Part shown: in pieces, positions 1 through 10,078 of the stretch | How positions within the stretch are numbered: position 1 is the stretch's first letter | Layout of the letters: each line of letters starts with the position of its first letter | Assembly: GCA_037176905.1 (NCBI GenBank) | Contig: JBBBWG010001892.1 | Location: 27,826-91,825, forward strand | Reading direction: 5' to 3' | Source of the DNA: Azolla pinnata | Taxonomy: Eukaryota > Streptophyta > Polypodiopsida > Salviniales > Salviniaceae | DNA length: 64,000 nucleotides | Program-made: the position numbers and the translations under genes | The notes under the pieces: generated by a model | What the model saw: the letters and a program-made list of their open reading frames with translations, nothing else | Told to the model about the DNA's origin: nothing | The model's database searches: none

Positions 1-80
1 AGATCGAAGCGGAGATCGAAGCGGAGATCGAAGCGGAGATCGAAGCGGAGATCGAAGCGGAGATCGAAGCGGAGATCGCG
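1..80 (+). repeat. 12-bp tandem repeat inside the F-box gene
   Basis: About six head-to-tail copies of AGATCGAAGCGG run in from the left edge of the window. In the gene frame they encode repeated Asp-Arg-Ser-Gly. The array probably continues to the left of the window. Confidence 0.85.
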
Positions 81-1231
81 GAGCAGATCAAAGTGGGCGT
101 TCCGGCAGCTGCTATCGGGTGGTGATGGCCGGGGACGATCTCATCTCGCCGTTCGCCGTGAAGAATCTGAGCACCGAGGTCTACGACTCGCGGCGGCGGC
201 GATGGCAGCTCGCGGCGGCGGCGATGCCCCGGCTGTGCAGCCTCGACTCGGGCCGGGCTGCGTTCGTGGGCGGCATCTTCTACTGCATGAACTACAGCCC
301 CTTCAGCGTGCTCGCCTTCGATCCCAACAGCAATGGAAATGGCAGAGGCAAAGGCCATTATGGCAATGGCAATGGCAATGGCAATGGCAATGGCAATGGC
401 AATGGCAATGGCAATGGCAATGGCTATGGCGAAGGCGATTGGGCGCGGATCGAGGCGCCCATGCGCCGCTTCCTGCGCACGCCCAGCCTCCTCGAGTGCC
501 GCGGCCGCCTCGTGCTCGTCGCCGCCGTCGAGAAGAGCAAGCTCAACGTCCCCCGCAGCATCCGCATCTGGGGCCTCAACCAGCAGCAACAGCAACAGCA
601 TCGCGATCGCGATCGGAATCGCGATCGGAATCGCGATCGTGACCACCCGAATCGCGACCCCAGCCCGAACCCACGTCAGAATCTGCACCGCGATCGCGAT
701 CGGAATCTGGGCCCGCATCGGAATCGGGATCGGAATCTCCACCCTCGCGACCTCCCCTCCCCCCGACCCTCTGCCGCCTGCTGGGCCGAGCTCGAGCGCA
801 TGCCCCAGGCCCTCTACGACGACTTCGTCGCCCTCTCCTCCTCCTCCTCCTCCTCCTCCAATTTCCACTGCGTCGGCCATGGCAACTTCATCCTCCTCAC
901 CCTCCCCGACTCTCCCCACGCCGTCGTTTACGACTTCTACGACAAGGTCTGGCGCTGGGCTCCCCGCTGCCCCTTCACCTCCCCTTCCTCCTCCCCCTCC
1001 TCCTCCTCCTCCTCTTCCTCTTCCTCCTCCTCCTCCTCCACTTCGTCTTCCTCGCCATCGTCTAGCCATCATCATCACCATCCGGATGATGCCATGCCCG
1101 ATGCTAACCATGATGGCCTTCGCGACATGCCAAGCCTGATCAACAATTCCGCGAGCAGTAGCGGCGGCGATCAGTCAGCTGGCTTCATCGCCTTTGCCTT
1201 CGACCCGAGGCTCGAAGCTTCGGTGGGCTGA
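2..1231 (+). CDS. F-box/kelch-type protein, C-terminal part (cut by the left edge)
   Basis: The frame is open from the first bases of the window to the TGA at 1229-1231, so the start and the F-box lie outside. The visible part matches the C-terminal beta-propeller region of plant F-box proteins of the At5g15710 type: a segment reading CYRVVMAGDDLISPF, then APMRRFLRTPSLLECRGRL, LVAAVEKSKLNVPRSIRIW, ERMPQALYDDF, and a closing GFIAFAFDPR. Family members are substrate receptors of SCF ubiquitin ligases; the substrate here is unknown. Low-complexity inserts break up the conserved blocks: DRSG repeats at the left edge, a Gly-Asn run (about 361-426), Arg/Asp-rich repeats (about 600-735) and long Ser runs followed by a His run (about 835-865, 980-1080). 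No intron is needed in the visible part. Family assignment is good; the inserts are unusual for the family. Confidence 0.8.
   Translation, partial: DRSGDRSGDRSGDRSGDRSGDRSGDRGADQSGRSGSCYRVVMAGDDLISPFAVKNLSTEVYDSRRRRWQLAAAAMPRLCSLDSGRAAFVGGIFYCMNYSPFSVLAFDPNSNGNGRGKGHYGNGNGNGNGNGNGNGNGNGNGYGEGDWARIEAPMRRFLRTPSLLECRGRLVLVAAVEKSKLNVPRSIRIWGLNQQQQQQHRDRDRNRDRNRDRDHPNRDPSPNPRQNLHRDRDRNLGPHRNRDRNLHPRDLPSPRPSAACWAELERMPQALYDDFVALSSSSSSSSNFHCVGHGNFILLTLPDSPHAVVYDFYDKVWRWAPRCPFTSPSSSPSSSSSSSSSSSSSSTSSSSPSSSHHHHHPDDAMPDANHDGLRDMPSLINNSASSSGGDQSAGFIAFAFDPRLEASVG
361..426 (+). repeat. GGCAAT hexanucleotide array, coding
   Basis: Roughly ten uninterrupted copies of a 6-bp unit encode alternating Gly-Asn inside the F-box protein, between the blocks FSVLAFDP and WARIEAPMRRF. 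All three forward frames stay open through it. Confidence 0.9.
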
Positions 1232-2224
1232 TGAACCAACACCTGTGGATCGGGGCGGATCGGGGCCCGGCAGCAAGCATCTTATCTTAGTCGCTCGCCC
1301 GCCCACCGAAATCGAATCGGCTCCCCTTTTTACCCATGAAAGAATCCGAATACATGCGGCATGCCGCCGTTGTCATTGTCGGAATCCCTCGTGCTCTTCT
1401 TCTCGATCCGAATCGGAATGGTGGATCGGCTTGTCCTGTGTTTTCCTCTCGCATTTCTTAGGTTGTCATGTGGGCATAGATCGATCGATAGGTAGATAGA
1501 TAGATACATAGACAGATAGATAGATAGATAGAAAATTCAGATCAGATCAGATCCCCTCCTCAGCGCTCTTCTTCCATCGCCATCTTCCGATCGTCCAATC
1601 TTCCTTCCCTTCCTGGTTTCTTCTCTTTTTGTTGTTGCTCTCTCTCATCTCTCTGATGCAGCAGGGCTCATTTGGGTGTGTGTTTTTTTTGGGGGGGGGG
1701 GGGGCTAAAACGCAAGTGAGAATGCATCCCATCAATCAAATGGAGTCCATGAATTGAATCAAACGATAATGTGTAATGGAATTGCAACAGCTGTTTCAGT
1801 CATCATCATCTTCTTCTTCTTCTTCTTCTTCTTCTTCTTCTTCTTCTTCTTCTTCTTCCTCCTCTTCTTGTTCATCTTCATCTTCTTCTTCATCACCATC
1901 ATCACTATAGAACGCTGGCTATTCATCAGCATGAACGAGCTTTTTAGATCTTAAAGCATCACCACCATCATCGTCCATGTTGTACGCGATCAGATCGGTT
2001 TCAGGGCTTCTTTCAGATGCCGGAGAGAAAAACAATGCCTGCGGTGGTGCGTGAATCTACCTACCTCTCTCGATGGAGAGCTTATCACAAAATAGGTGTG
2101 CAGTGCGAGGGAGTGAGAAATGCAGCTCCGGATACTAATAAAAACACTTAACCATCTGAACAAACCAAGTGAGAAATGCAATCAATAGGCACAAGAAAGG
2201 AGGTAGTTATAGGTAGGCAAATAG
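1232..2224. other. Intergenic / 3' region with microsatellites
   Basis: No gene is seen. The stretch holds the probable 3' UTR of the F-box gene, a GATA-type tetranucleotide run at about 1488-1531, a T8-G14 homopolymer junction at 1683-1704 and a CTT array of about 16 units at 1811-1858. The apparent open frames over the CTT array are only repeat translations. Confidence 0.7.
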
Positions 2225-2298
2225 TAGTCCCGGCGGGGCTCGAACCCGCGACCTTCGGCTCATAAGACCAACGCTCTAACCAACTGAGCTACGGGACT
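2225..2298 (-). tRNA. trnI-UAU: tRNA with anticodon UAU (tRNA-Ile by codon reading), intronless
   Basis: Read on the minus strand, 74 nt fold into a full cloverleaf: 7-bp acceptor stem AGTCCCG/CGGGACT with discriminator A, a 4-bp D stem GCTC/GAGC, a 5-bp anticodon stem TTGGT/GCCGA (two G-U pairs), loop CTTATGA, variable loop AGGTC, and T arm GCGGG-TTCGAGC-CCCGC. The A box (TAGCTCAGTTGG) and B box (GGTTCGAGCCC) are intact. The loop places TAT at positions 34-36, so it would decode AUA. Oddities: known plant tRNA-Ile(UAU) genes usually carry an intron, position 37 is G here, and the body looks much like elongator tRNA-Met with C34 changed to T. No clear T4 terminator is seen in the 30 bases after the 3' end. 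A pseudogene remains possible. Confidence 0.85.
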
Positions 2299-3062
2299 GC
2301 ATTTTCCTTTCGAATGCCTTAGCTTGAAATCAAATAATAACAAATTCGAGTCTCTTGCTAATTCATCTCCCAACTCTACGTTTACCATTTTTATCCTCTG
2401 ATGTTTTAACCTGCTTCTTCTGATCGATTCATGTGTGAATATTCCCATATCGACTAGTATATAGGCATCGCAATCGGAGGCAGCTCCACTTGAACCTAGT
2501 ATACATCAAGCACATGCAGTTCATTATTCAGCCATGCCAAGGTTTAGGCCTTGTGAATCTTACCAAGATCATACATATATATACCTGTTGTTTTCTCGAG
2601 TTCTTCAAACAATCGATCATCGATCCCCCCCCCCCCCCAACCCTATATGCCCAAATTGTCTCCTGCGATTCATGCGGCCACCTTGCCGGTAAATCTATGC
2701 ATCGCATCAAAGTGGACAGTGGCGGGGTGTTGTTGATCAGTATTTGACCAGCGGGATGAAGCATCGCCGGAGTATAGAGCCCCAAAATGCATATACATAC
2801 TTCATCGATTGATTACCTTTCACTCGCAACATCCAAGCTTGGACAATGCGATAGGTTTCATCAATGAAGAATACATGATCGGAAGGGAAACACTCGTATT
2901 CACTGGAAGACCCATCCTTGGAGCTTAACCATGGTGGGTTCAGCGGCAAACAATCATTCATTCATTAGCAGCAGCAGCGATGGCAGCAGCAGCACACATC
3001 CCTGAGCTGCACTGGTGACTTGGATCGAGCATTTTAGATGAACCTGTTCTGGCCATGTGTAG
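2299..3062. other. Intergenic, no gene seen
   Basis: This AT-rich spacer lies between the tRNA and the end of the PPR gene. It includes a run of about eleven C at 2627-2638 and probably the 3' UTR of the PPR gene. No conserved coding or RNA signal was recognised. Confidence 0.6.
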
Positions 3063-5432
3063 CTACGCGATGCCGTTGTTTGCATAGATATTCGAGAGCA
3101 TCACATACAGCGAAGAGCACTTCGAACCTGCGCCGATTGCCCTGTTCCAAGCCCTTTCCGCACATGCTAGGTCATGTGGGTGTCTGCACGCACCGAGCAA
3201 CGCAGTAGAAGACCGAATCGAAGGTTCTCGGGGCATGGTTTCCAGCAAAGCTTCCGCCTCCTCCAGCTGCCCAGCTCGTCCGAGTAAATCGATCGCGCAC
3301 CCGTAGAGATCCACGGCTCCCCGACTGGAAAGATCGGCTTCATTCTTCATGCAATGCAGGAAATGGTTGCCCTCGTCGATGAGCCCCGCATGGCTGCATG
3401 CAGCAAGAATGCAGAGGTACGCAATCTCATCCGGCACGAACCGCCGTTTCATTAGGCCGAAGAGGTCCACGCTCTCCTTACCCTGCCCATTATACGCATG
3501 CGCAGCAATGATCGAGGTCCAAAGAACCGCGTTCGGATCCGAAGCTCTGTCGAACACGCTCCGAGCTTCGTCGACTTTGCCGCATCTTCCATACATGCTG
3601 ATCGCCACGGCTGTTACGCTGGCATCCTTGTCGTAACCTTGCTTTGCGGCGCAAGAGTAGACTCGCCCTCCCGCAGGTAGCTTGCAATGCCTAGCACAAG
3701 CATAGAGCACGGCCACGTATGCGACTTCATCGGGTGCCGTTCCTTCCGCTTGCATTTTCTCGAACGCCCGCAGCACCTCCGCGCCGTGCCCTTCGTGTGC
3801 ACGCAGCTTCATCATAGAGGTCCACGAAACCACATCGCGGCGGTGCAGGTTCGAGAACTCGCTCTCGGCTTTCTCGATCTCTTTGCATTTCCCGTACATA
3901 CTTATGAGCGCATTCGCGACGGCGATATCCTCTCCCAAACCTCTGCCGAGGATGCATACGTGCACCCTAAGCCCTTCGGTTAGCCAGCCTTCGTCGCCGC
4001 ATGGCTCCAGAATGCTCACGATCGTCACGCTGGTAGGCATGACCCCTTGCATTTCCATAGCTTTCGCCGTCCTGAGGGCATCGAACGGCTTCCCGAGCTG
4101 ATTGTAGGCTGCGATCATGGCATTCCAGGAGATCTCGTTCTTCTCGGGCATAGCCGAGAAAACAGATTCAGCATCCGCGCAGCTCCTGCACTTTCCATAT
4201 GCATTGACGAGGGTCGTTCCGACGAAGACGTCAAACGCTAAACTGGCCCCGACGATGGACGCGTGCACGAGGGATGCCTCGTCGAAGCTCGCGCAAGCGC
4301 AAAGAGCGCTGGCAAAGGTGGTCGCATTCGCCTCGATTCCGTCGCAACCCGAGACGTGCTGGGCGAAGATTCGCAGCGCGGCCGAGCTGCCGCCGTTGAG
4401 AGAGCAGGCCGCGATCGCGGCGTTGCACGAGACGACGTCGCGCCTAGGCATGCGATCGAAGGCGCTGCGAGCATCGTGGATCCTGCCGCACTTCCCATAC
4501 ATGGTGATCAAGGAGTTGCCGAAGCTGAGGTCCGATGAATCCGATGGTGGAAACATGGTGATCAAGGAGTTGCCGAAGCTGAGGTCCGATGAATCCGATG
4601 ATGAATCCGATGACGGATCCGGGCTCGAGCTGCTCCTCATCGTCGTCATCGCCGCTGCCCACGAAGCATGGAGCCTGATGCCGATCGACAGGAATTCGGG
4701 GCAAGCCACGGCCGACAGGAGGCTCACGAACGTGACCTTGTTCGGGGCGATTCCTTCCTCGAGCATCTGGTGGAAGCATCGGAGGGCTCGATCGGCCTCC
4801 CCTCGCCGCGAATGCGCCGAGAGGATCGCGGTCCAGGAGACCACATCTCGCTCCGGCATCTCGAGGAGCACCCGCGAGGCGCTGCCGATGCGACCACATC
4901 TGCAATACATGGTCACGAGGGCGTTCCCCACGTGCAGATCCCTGCCGAGCTCGGCCTCGGCCTCGGCCGAGCTCGCTGCTGCTGCTGCCATGGCGATGCA
5001 GTGCAGCATGGCGCCCTCGAAGATGCGGCTCCTCTTCGCCGCCGCGGAGATGGCGCAGACGTAGCTGGCTTGCTGCGGCCGAACCCCTTCCTGCTGCATC
5101 TGCTGGAAGAGGGAAATGGCGTGATGCGGATGATGGTGGCCCTGGCGATGCTGATTCTTGGACAGCGACTTGATCATGGCGTTCCACGCGTGGACGTGCT
5201 TGCGCTGCGGAGGCTCCATGCGCTGGAACACGGAATCCGCATCCTGCGGAGCATCGCAGCGGCTGTAGATCTGCACGAGCAGGCTGCAGAGGGGCGCGGA
5301 GCAGGAGGAGGAGGAGGAGGAGGAGGTCTCCGGCCATAGCTCCAGGATGAGGCCATGGGCGAGAAGGCCGGCCTCCAGGTCTCTGCGATTCCGGGAGGAG
5401 AGCAGCAGGTTGCGGAGGAACGGCTCCACCAT
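3063..5432 (-). CDS. PLS-type pentatricopeptide repeat (PPR) protein, 789 aa, intronless, without E/DYW end
   Basis: This is a single-exon gene. Tandem PPR motifs fill the protein, recognisable by repeats of the form N(A/S)LI(T)MYGKCG, VFxxMPxRDVVSW and xLxACAR. Such proteins bind organellar RNA in a sequence-specific way; PLS members usually guide C-to-U editing. The chosen start is the ATG at 5430-5432 (MVEPFLRNLL), in a good Kozak context (GCCATGG). The frame stays open about 100 bases further upstream but has no ATG there, only an Ala-Ile run made by a hexanucleotide repeat. The protein stops at LSNIYANNGIA, where the E motif normally begins, so the E/E+/DYW region is missing: either a truncated gene or one whose deaminase acts in trans. 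An 18-codon duplication interrupts one repeat (4501-4600). It is divergent from the coiled-coil gene at 5927. Organelle targeting is inferred from the family. Confidence 0.85.
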   Translation of the reverse strand: MVEPFLRNLLLSSRNRRDLEAGLLAHGLILELWPETSSSSSSSCSAPLCSLLVQIYSRCDAPQDADSVFQRMEPPQRKHVHAWNAMIKSLSKNQHRQGHHHPHHAISLFQQMQQEGVRPQQASYVCAISAAAKRSRIFEGAMLHCIAMAAAAASSAEAEAELGRDLHVGNALVTMYCRCGRIGSASRVLLEMPERDVVSWTAILSAHSRRGEADRALRCFHQMLEEGIAPNKVTFVSLLSAVACPEFLSIGIRLHASWAAAMTTMRSSSSPDPSSDSSSDSSDLSFGNSLITMFPPSDSSDLSFGNSLITMYGKCGRIHDARSAFDRMPRRDVVSCNAAIAACSLNGGSSAALRIFAQHVSGCDGIEANATTFASALCACASFDEASLVHASIVGASLAFDVFVGTTLVNAYGKCRSCADAESVFSAMPEKNEISWNAMIAAYNQLGKPFDALRTAKAMEMQGVMPTSVTIVSILEPCGDEGWLTEGLRVHVCILGRGLGEDIAVANALISMYGKCKEIEKAESEFSNLHRRDVVSWTSMMKLRAHEGHGAEVLRAFEKMQAEGTAPDEVAYVAVLYACARHCKLPAGGRVYSCAAKQGYDKDASVTAVAISMYGRCGKVDEARSVFDRASDPNAVLWTSIIAAHAYNGQGKESVDLFGLMKRRFVPDEIAYLCILAACSHAGLIDEGNHFLHCMKNEADLSSRGAVDLYGCAIDLLGRAGQLEEAEALLETMPREPSIRSSTALLGACRHPHDLACAERAWNRAIGAGSKCSSLYVMLSNIYANNGIA
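4501..4600 (-). repeat. Tandem in-frame duplication inside the PPR gene
   Basis: A 46-bp segment (4501-4546) is repeated exactly at 4555-4600, an offset of 54 bp or 18 codons. The protein therefore carries SSDLSFGNSLITM twice; the second copy continues as the normal YGKCGRI of the PPR motif and the first reads FPPSD instead. Confidence 0.9.
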
Positions 5433-5926
5433 GGCGAGGGCCCCGATGGCGATGGCGATGGCGATGGCGATGGCGATGAGAGCTCGGCGGGGGAGTTGCA
5501 GAGATGGGCCCCAGGTTCCCCGAAATCGCAAAGATAGCCCTCGCCATCGCTGACCCTGTCGCGATCTTTGTGACAGTTAGGGGAAGCGCAGGAGGGACTA
5601 CCGTTACCTGTCGCTGTCGCCGTCCTCCGTGCTTCCGGTCTGTCTGCAGGAAAGCCCTCCTTCCTCCTCGCTGCAGCAGGAGATCAGGAAGAAGAAGAAG
5701 ACGACGAAGAAGACGACGACGAAGAAGACGAAGAAGGAGACGAAGAAGGAGACGAAGAAGGAGAGGAGACGGAGAAGGAGATGGAGAAGGGGGAGGATCT
5801 GGCTATGGCGATGGCTTCAGCTCTCCCTCTCCCCCGATCCCACCTGCTCTCCGCTTCCCCCTCTCTGTGTTAGATGCTTCTTCCTCGTCCTCCTCCCTGG
5901 CGCAGCATCTTACCAGGTTTGCTTCC
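5433..5926. promoter_or_regulatory. Divergent promoter region between PPR and coiled-coil genes
   Basis: Just under 500 bp separate two head-to-head start codons. It holds an ATGGCG hexanucleotide run (about 5443-5478, in the PPR leader) and a purine-rich GAAGAC/GAAGAA array (about 5688-5795, probably the leader of the plus-strand gene). No TATA box was recognised. The division between promoter and 5' UTRs is inference. Confidence 0.5.
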
Positions 5927-8900
5927 ATGGCCACCGCTGCATCAGCTCCGGCGCCCTCGTCCTCCCCCTCCGCAGGCGCCCCCTCTTCATCTCTCTGTAT
6001 GTCCTCTCTCTCCTTCTCTGCCTCTCTCCTTCGCTCCATGCCTTCTTTCTCTTTCTGTTTCCTGTGTGTATTGTTCTCCTCACACATGGCATCTCGCACT
6101 CCGCACTGATGCATCCGCTCGTTGCCAAGCGCGTATCCCTAACCTTTCCTTTTGATCTGCAGATCCTGGCGGTGCTGGCTCCAAGGCTGCTGTGGATTCC
6201 TCCAGCCCGGTTGCAGAGGTGAGTGATTCATGGCCTCCATATCCTTCTCTGCATCTTTCTGAAACCAGAGCGTTGCGCAATGAGGCAATCGAAGCTAGAC
6301 TCAGCTTCGCTAGCAGGGAGTCGATCCGTCGATTTGATCGAATCTTCCCAGATCACATGCATACTAGCACAGATGAAGATGTAGGCCTCGGGCATGAAAT
6401 GCCTTCTGGGGGGTTGCATTGCCCAGCAAGATATTTGGAAGAAAAACGGATTCTCTCTGCCTTGGTATGCATGTATCTTTGTCTGTTGGTTGTTGGACAA
6501 GAAGCAATGAAACAGGAAGCTTTAGAGCATGCACGGCGTTCGCTGCAGCTGTGTGAAGCAGTTTGAAGAAGCAACCTTTGGGACTGTATTTGAATACGCA
6601 TATACATCGATTGCCGGTTAAGGAAGCAGAGATTTTGTTCTCGATTCTTGCGTACATGATTTCGCAAGAATTGGACTTCTGGTTCAATTCGATGAGCTCT
6701 CCGTTGAGTTGTAGAAATGCCTGAATCCCAATGGAATATACTCGTCCGATCGAGCAAATTAGTATCAGGCTGGAAACCGGATCAAGCACACGCGCAGGCG
6801 ATCATATATATCTCTGGAGCTCACATCAAATGCCTCTAAAAAACCAGTTAAGCGGGAAGAAGAATGTAGGCAGTTCGCCCACATTGCATGTCTCTAAAAC
6901 ACGCGCCTTTCTGACTTTGACAGAGACGGCGAAGTATCAACGAGGTGGAGTCGGTCCTCAACCGATCGTTGAGGAATGAGAATGATCTGTTGCGGTGCCA
7001 GCTGAACGATCTCATCGCCCGTGAGAAGTCCCAGGTTCGCTAGTGCCTCGTTTCTCCTTTTGGTCTCTCCATGAACCATCATGGAGGAAGCTCTTTTTTC
7101 TCTCGAGCAGCCCTTGCCGATGAGGTCATAGAAGGATGTTCAAAATGGAGTGCCGCTTGTTTCTTCTTCTTCTTCTTCTTCTTCTTCTTCTTCTTCTTCT
7201 TCTTCTTCTTCTTGCAGAGGATCGAAGTCCAGCGGTTGCGGCACAACAGGGATGCCGAAGTCTCATCCATTGTTCAGTCGTCTACGAATCAGCTGAAAGC
7301 AGAAGTGGATCAGCTGAAGAGCATGTTGCAAAGCACATCGGGGCAACTCCTGCAGGCATTGAGCGAGAGGGAGCAAGCGAGAAGCCAGAAAGAGCACTGT
7401 GCACGGGCATTAGAGGAGGCGAAGCAAGCTGCTGCTGCCAAGGAAAGCAGCCTCAACAAGCAGTTGCAATCGCTGGATGAGGCATTCAGGGCTGGAGTCA
7501 GCCTTGCAGCTAGCCTTGCAGACAGCGTCGATGCATTCCAACGCCATGTCCTCCCAACCTTCAAACCAGCAGGGTTCGAGATCAACAAACCCTCGGTTGA
7601 AGCCTCCTTAGATATGGCTCCGGAGGGGAAAGCAATGGTAGACCAGGTAATGCTCATCTTTCTCCAGGTCCCATATCTAGTCATCTCTGACTTTTTATGC
7701 CCATTGCTTTCGATGGATCATGTCGACCTCAGTCGTTGATTCATCTCTATTTACTATGCCCTCACTCTCAATGGCTAGTTGATTCATCTCCATTTTTACG
7801 CATCGTGTTTCTCGGTTGATCATCTCCGATTCAGTGTTCGATTCCTCTCTCTATTTTTATGCATCGGTTCTCAATGGGATCACGTCCATTGATCTCCATT
7901 TCTATGCATCAGTGTCAAAGGATTGCCTCCAACTCGATTCATTCATCTCTATTTCTTATGCATTGGTTTCAATGGATCATCTCCAACTTACTTCATTCAT
8001 CTCATGAATTTTATGTATCGCTTTGTCTGGATTGCCGCAAACTTCATTCATTCATCTCTGTTGTCACAGCCATTATGATTGTTCATGCTGGAAACACCAC
8101 GAGCTTGTCCTTTTCTTCTCATTCATCCTTACCTATCTGTTATCGTTTTGTATCATCGGATGAATGTTCATGGTGCTGTGCTTCTTGACCCTGCAGTTGA
8201 CAAGGTTAGAAAATGGTCTCGCCTTGCTTCGTGTGATCGTGGATGCCAAAAATGATACGCTGGTTTTGATCCGCGGAAAGGTTGAGTTCTTTACTTTATC
8301 TTTCCCACATTGTCTAAGGCAGCTTTCTTGATCAAGCAAATTTCAGCTGAGGAGAGTAAATTTCAACATGAATTGCAGTTGAAACAAGAAAATGAAGAGC
8401 TGAGGGCAGAGCTCCAAGTGATGAGAGATAAAAAGAAGCATACACAACAACAGCAGCTTCTTCAACCGAAAGCTGTTCCCATGCCGGTCGTGGATGATTC
8501 GTATTCTGATGAGAAAAACATGCTTCAACAAGAGCTTCAGTCTCTACAGGTATTTAAGGACTCTGTGCATGGCCTTGTGCTTGCTCGTATCCTGAGCAGA
8601 TGATTGCAGAATATCAAATCAAACTTGTAGCAGTCGATCCATCCATTGAACAATCGATCTATACAATCTAGTCCTTTTCTTCTTTCTCACATGAGATTTT
8701 TGTTTTCTCATTGCAATGTTCCTGAGCATTAGCATGTTCCCTCTTACCAGATGTCTATGTCTATGTCTATTACAGAACCTTTTCAATGAGGAAGTGAGTC
8801 AACTGAAAGCAAAGTTGAGGATGTACGAATCGGAAGAGCAGCAAGGACAAGGCCGCCTTATGGATGTACAGAAAGAGCTTGCTATGCTGCAAACGAAGCT

Positions 8901-10078
8901 GAGCCGTGTTGAAGCATCTAGGGCCTCTTTGGAGGCGAGCCTCAAGGAGGAGACTTCAGCACGCTCACAGCTTGTCTCACAACTTTTTGCTCTACGCAAG
9001 GTAAATGCCATGCAATGAGCTTACCTGCCATTTCTCCTGCTAGTTTAGAAAACATCAGATTACTCTGCATCCTTATTGAATTCTCCTTTTTTTGGGCTAC
9101 TCTAATAAACTGTTTTCTCACAGTATTGTTGGTTCATCATGCATGGACCTTCTTACACTACTATCATATTCCACATCTGCCGATAATCTGCATAATGGTG
9201 TCAGGGGATACTCCTGCTCCTCGTTATTGTAGAATCGCTAAGTATTCAACACAGTTCGGAGCTTAACTTTCTGATATTTGAATGCCATAGGACAATGAGA
9301 AGACGAAAGCAGAGTTAGAGACTCTGAAGCTTAGTCAAAAAGTAAGATTTCTGGTTCTGTTGCTGCTCAACCATCCTGTTTTAATTCCATTCATCAATAT
9401 TGATGGCATTTTTCTGTTTCATCATGTAGTTTCTTGTTCGGCATCCACGTAATGGGCGAATCCCAGTGGAGAAAATGGATATGATGAACACTGTAAATCA
9501 GTTACTGGCCGAACTTGATAAGACAAAAGCAGAGAAAGTCGCTCTAGAGGAAGAGCTGAAGGTTCAAAAGTTGAGCCATGTGCGCGATCGAATTCAGCGA
9601 ACAATTACTTCCAGAGATGTGGATATGGCAGCTTCAAGCAAAGTAGATTTTCATCCTTCAATGTTGAAAACTGAGCAAAACTAAGTTTTGGAATGCTTTT
9701 TTTTCTTTCAGTACCAAATAGAAGTATGTAAAAAAACCCTAAACACCTCAGGGTAACATGTGTGAAGAATCACTGGGAATACTGAAAAGCTCAAGATGTA
9801 TTGATAATGCAATTGTTGGACTGCAGGTGGGTGATTCAGAACTCGCGTCAAAGCTTGCAAGAGCAAGACTTCAACAGCTTACATCAAATGAGTCGAGCAC
9901 AAGTTCAAAAGGAGCCGGAAAGACCTCCACTGCATATAACAACAATACTGAATCACAACATGCCAACAACCTTCATGGTGAGCTTCAGGGCACTAAGAAC
10001 ATCGACGTGCCTTTCAAAGAAGAGATCATGAATTGTGCAGCGCTCTATGCCAACAGTTTACCGACAAAGGTTGTATAA
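5927..10078 (+). CDS. Coiled-coil protein of unknown function, about 562 aa (10 exons)
   Basis: Exons by splice consensus and phase: 5927-5996, 6163-6218, 6924-7034, 7218-7646, 8197-8280, about 8352-8549, 8776-9000, 9291-9341, 9430-9642, 9827-10078. Apart from exon 1, which ends in phase 1, the joins are phase 0. The start ATG opens a Ser/Ala/Pro-rich N-terminus. From exon 3 on the protein is nearly all heptad-rich coiled coil, with blocks such as SINEVESVLNRSLRNENDLL, QLKAEVDQLKSML, NEEVSQLKAKLRMYE and MNTVNQLLAELDKTKAEKV. It could be a structural or cytoskeleton-linked scaffold; I do not recognise a named family. The start of exon 6 is uncertain: the best-looking acceptor (TTTCAG at 8341-8346) would break the frame, so a slightly later AG is used. 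Reading through the donor at 9643 instead gives a stop at 9682-9684 and a 492-aa form. Confidence 0.7.
7161..7213 (+). repeat. TTC microsatellite forming the polypyrimidine tract of an intron
   Basis: About 17-18 TTC/CTT units run without interruption into the CTTGCAG acceptor of exon 4 of the coiled-coil gene. The array is therefore the entire polypyrimidine tract. Confidence 0.9.

Noticed and set aside
5433-5531. Upstream extension of the PPR protein with an Ala-Ile run
   Set aside because: It has no ATG; it would need a TTG start. The extension is just the hexanucleotide array read in frame.
4444-5547. Long minus-strand open frame overlapping the PPR gene in another frame
   Set aside because: It is a GC-rich shadow of the PPR coding sequence, with Arg/Pro/His-biased composition and no family features.
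8341-8351. TTTCAG acceptor for coiled-coil exon 6
   Set aside because: It gives a frameshift relative to exons 5 and 7; a nearby downstream AG keeps the frame.
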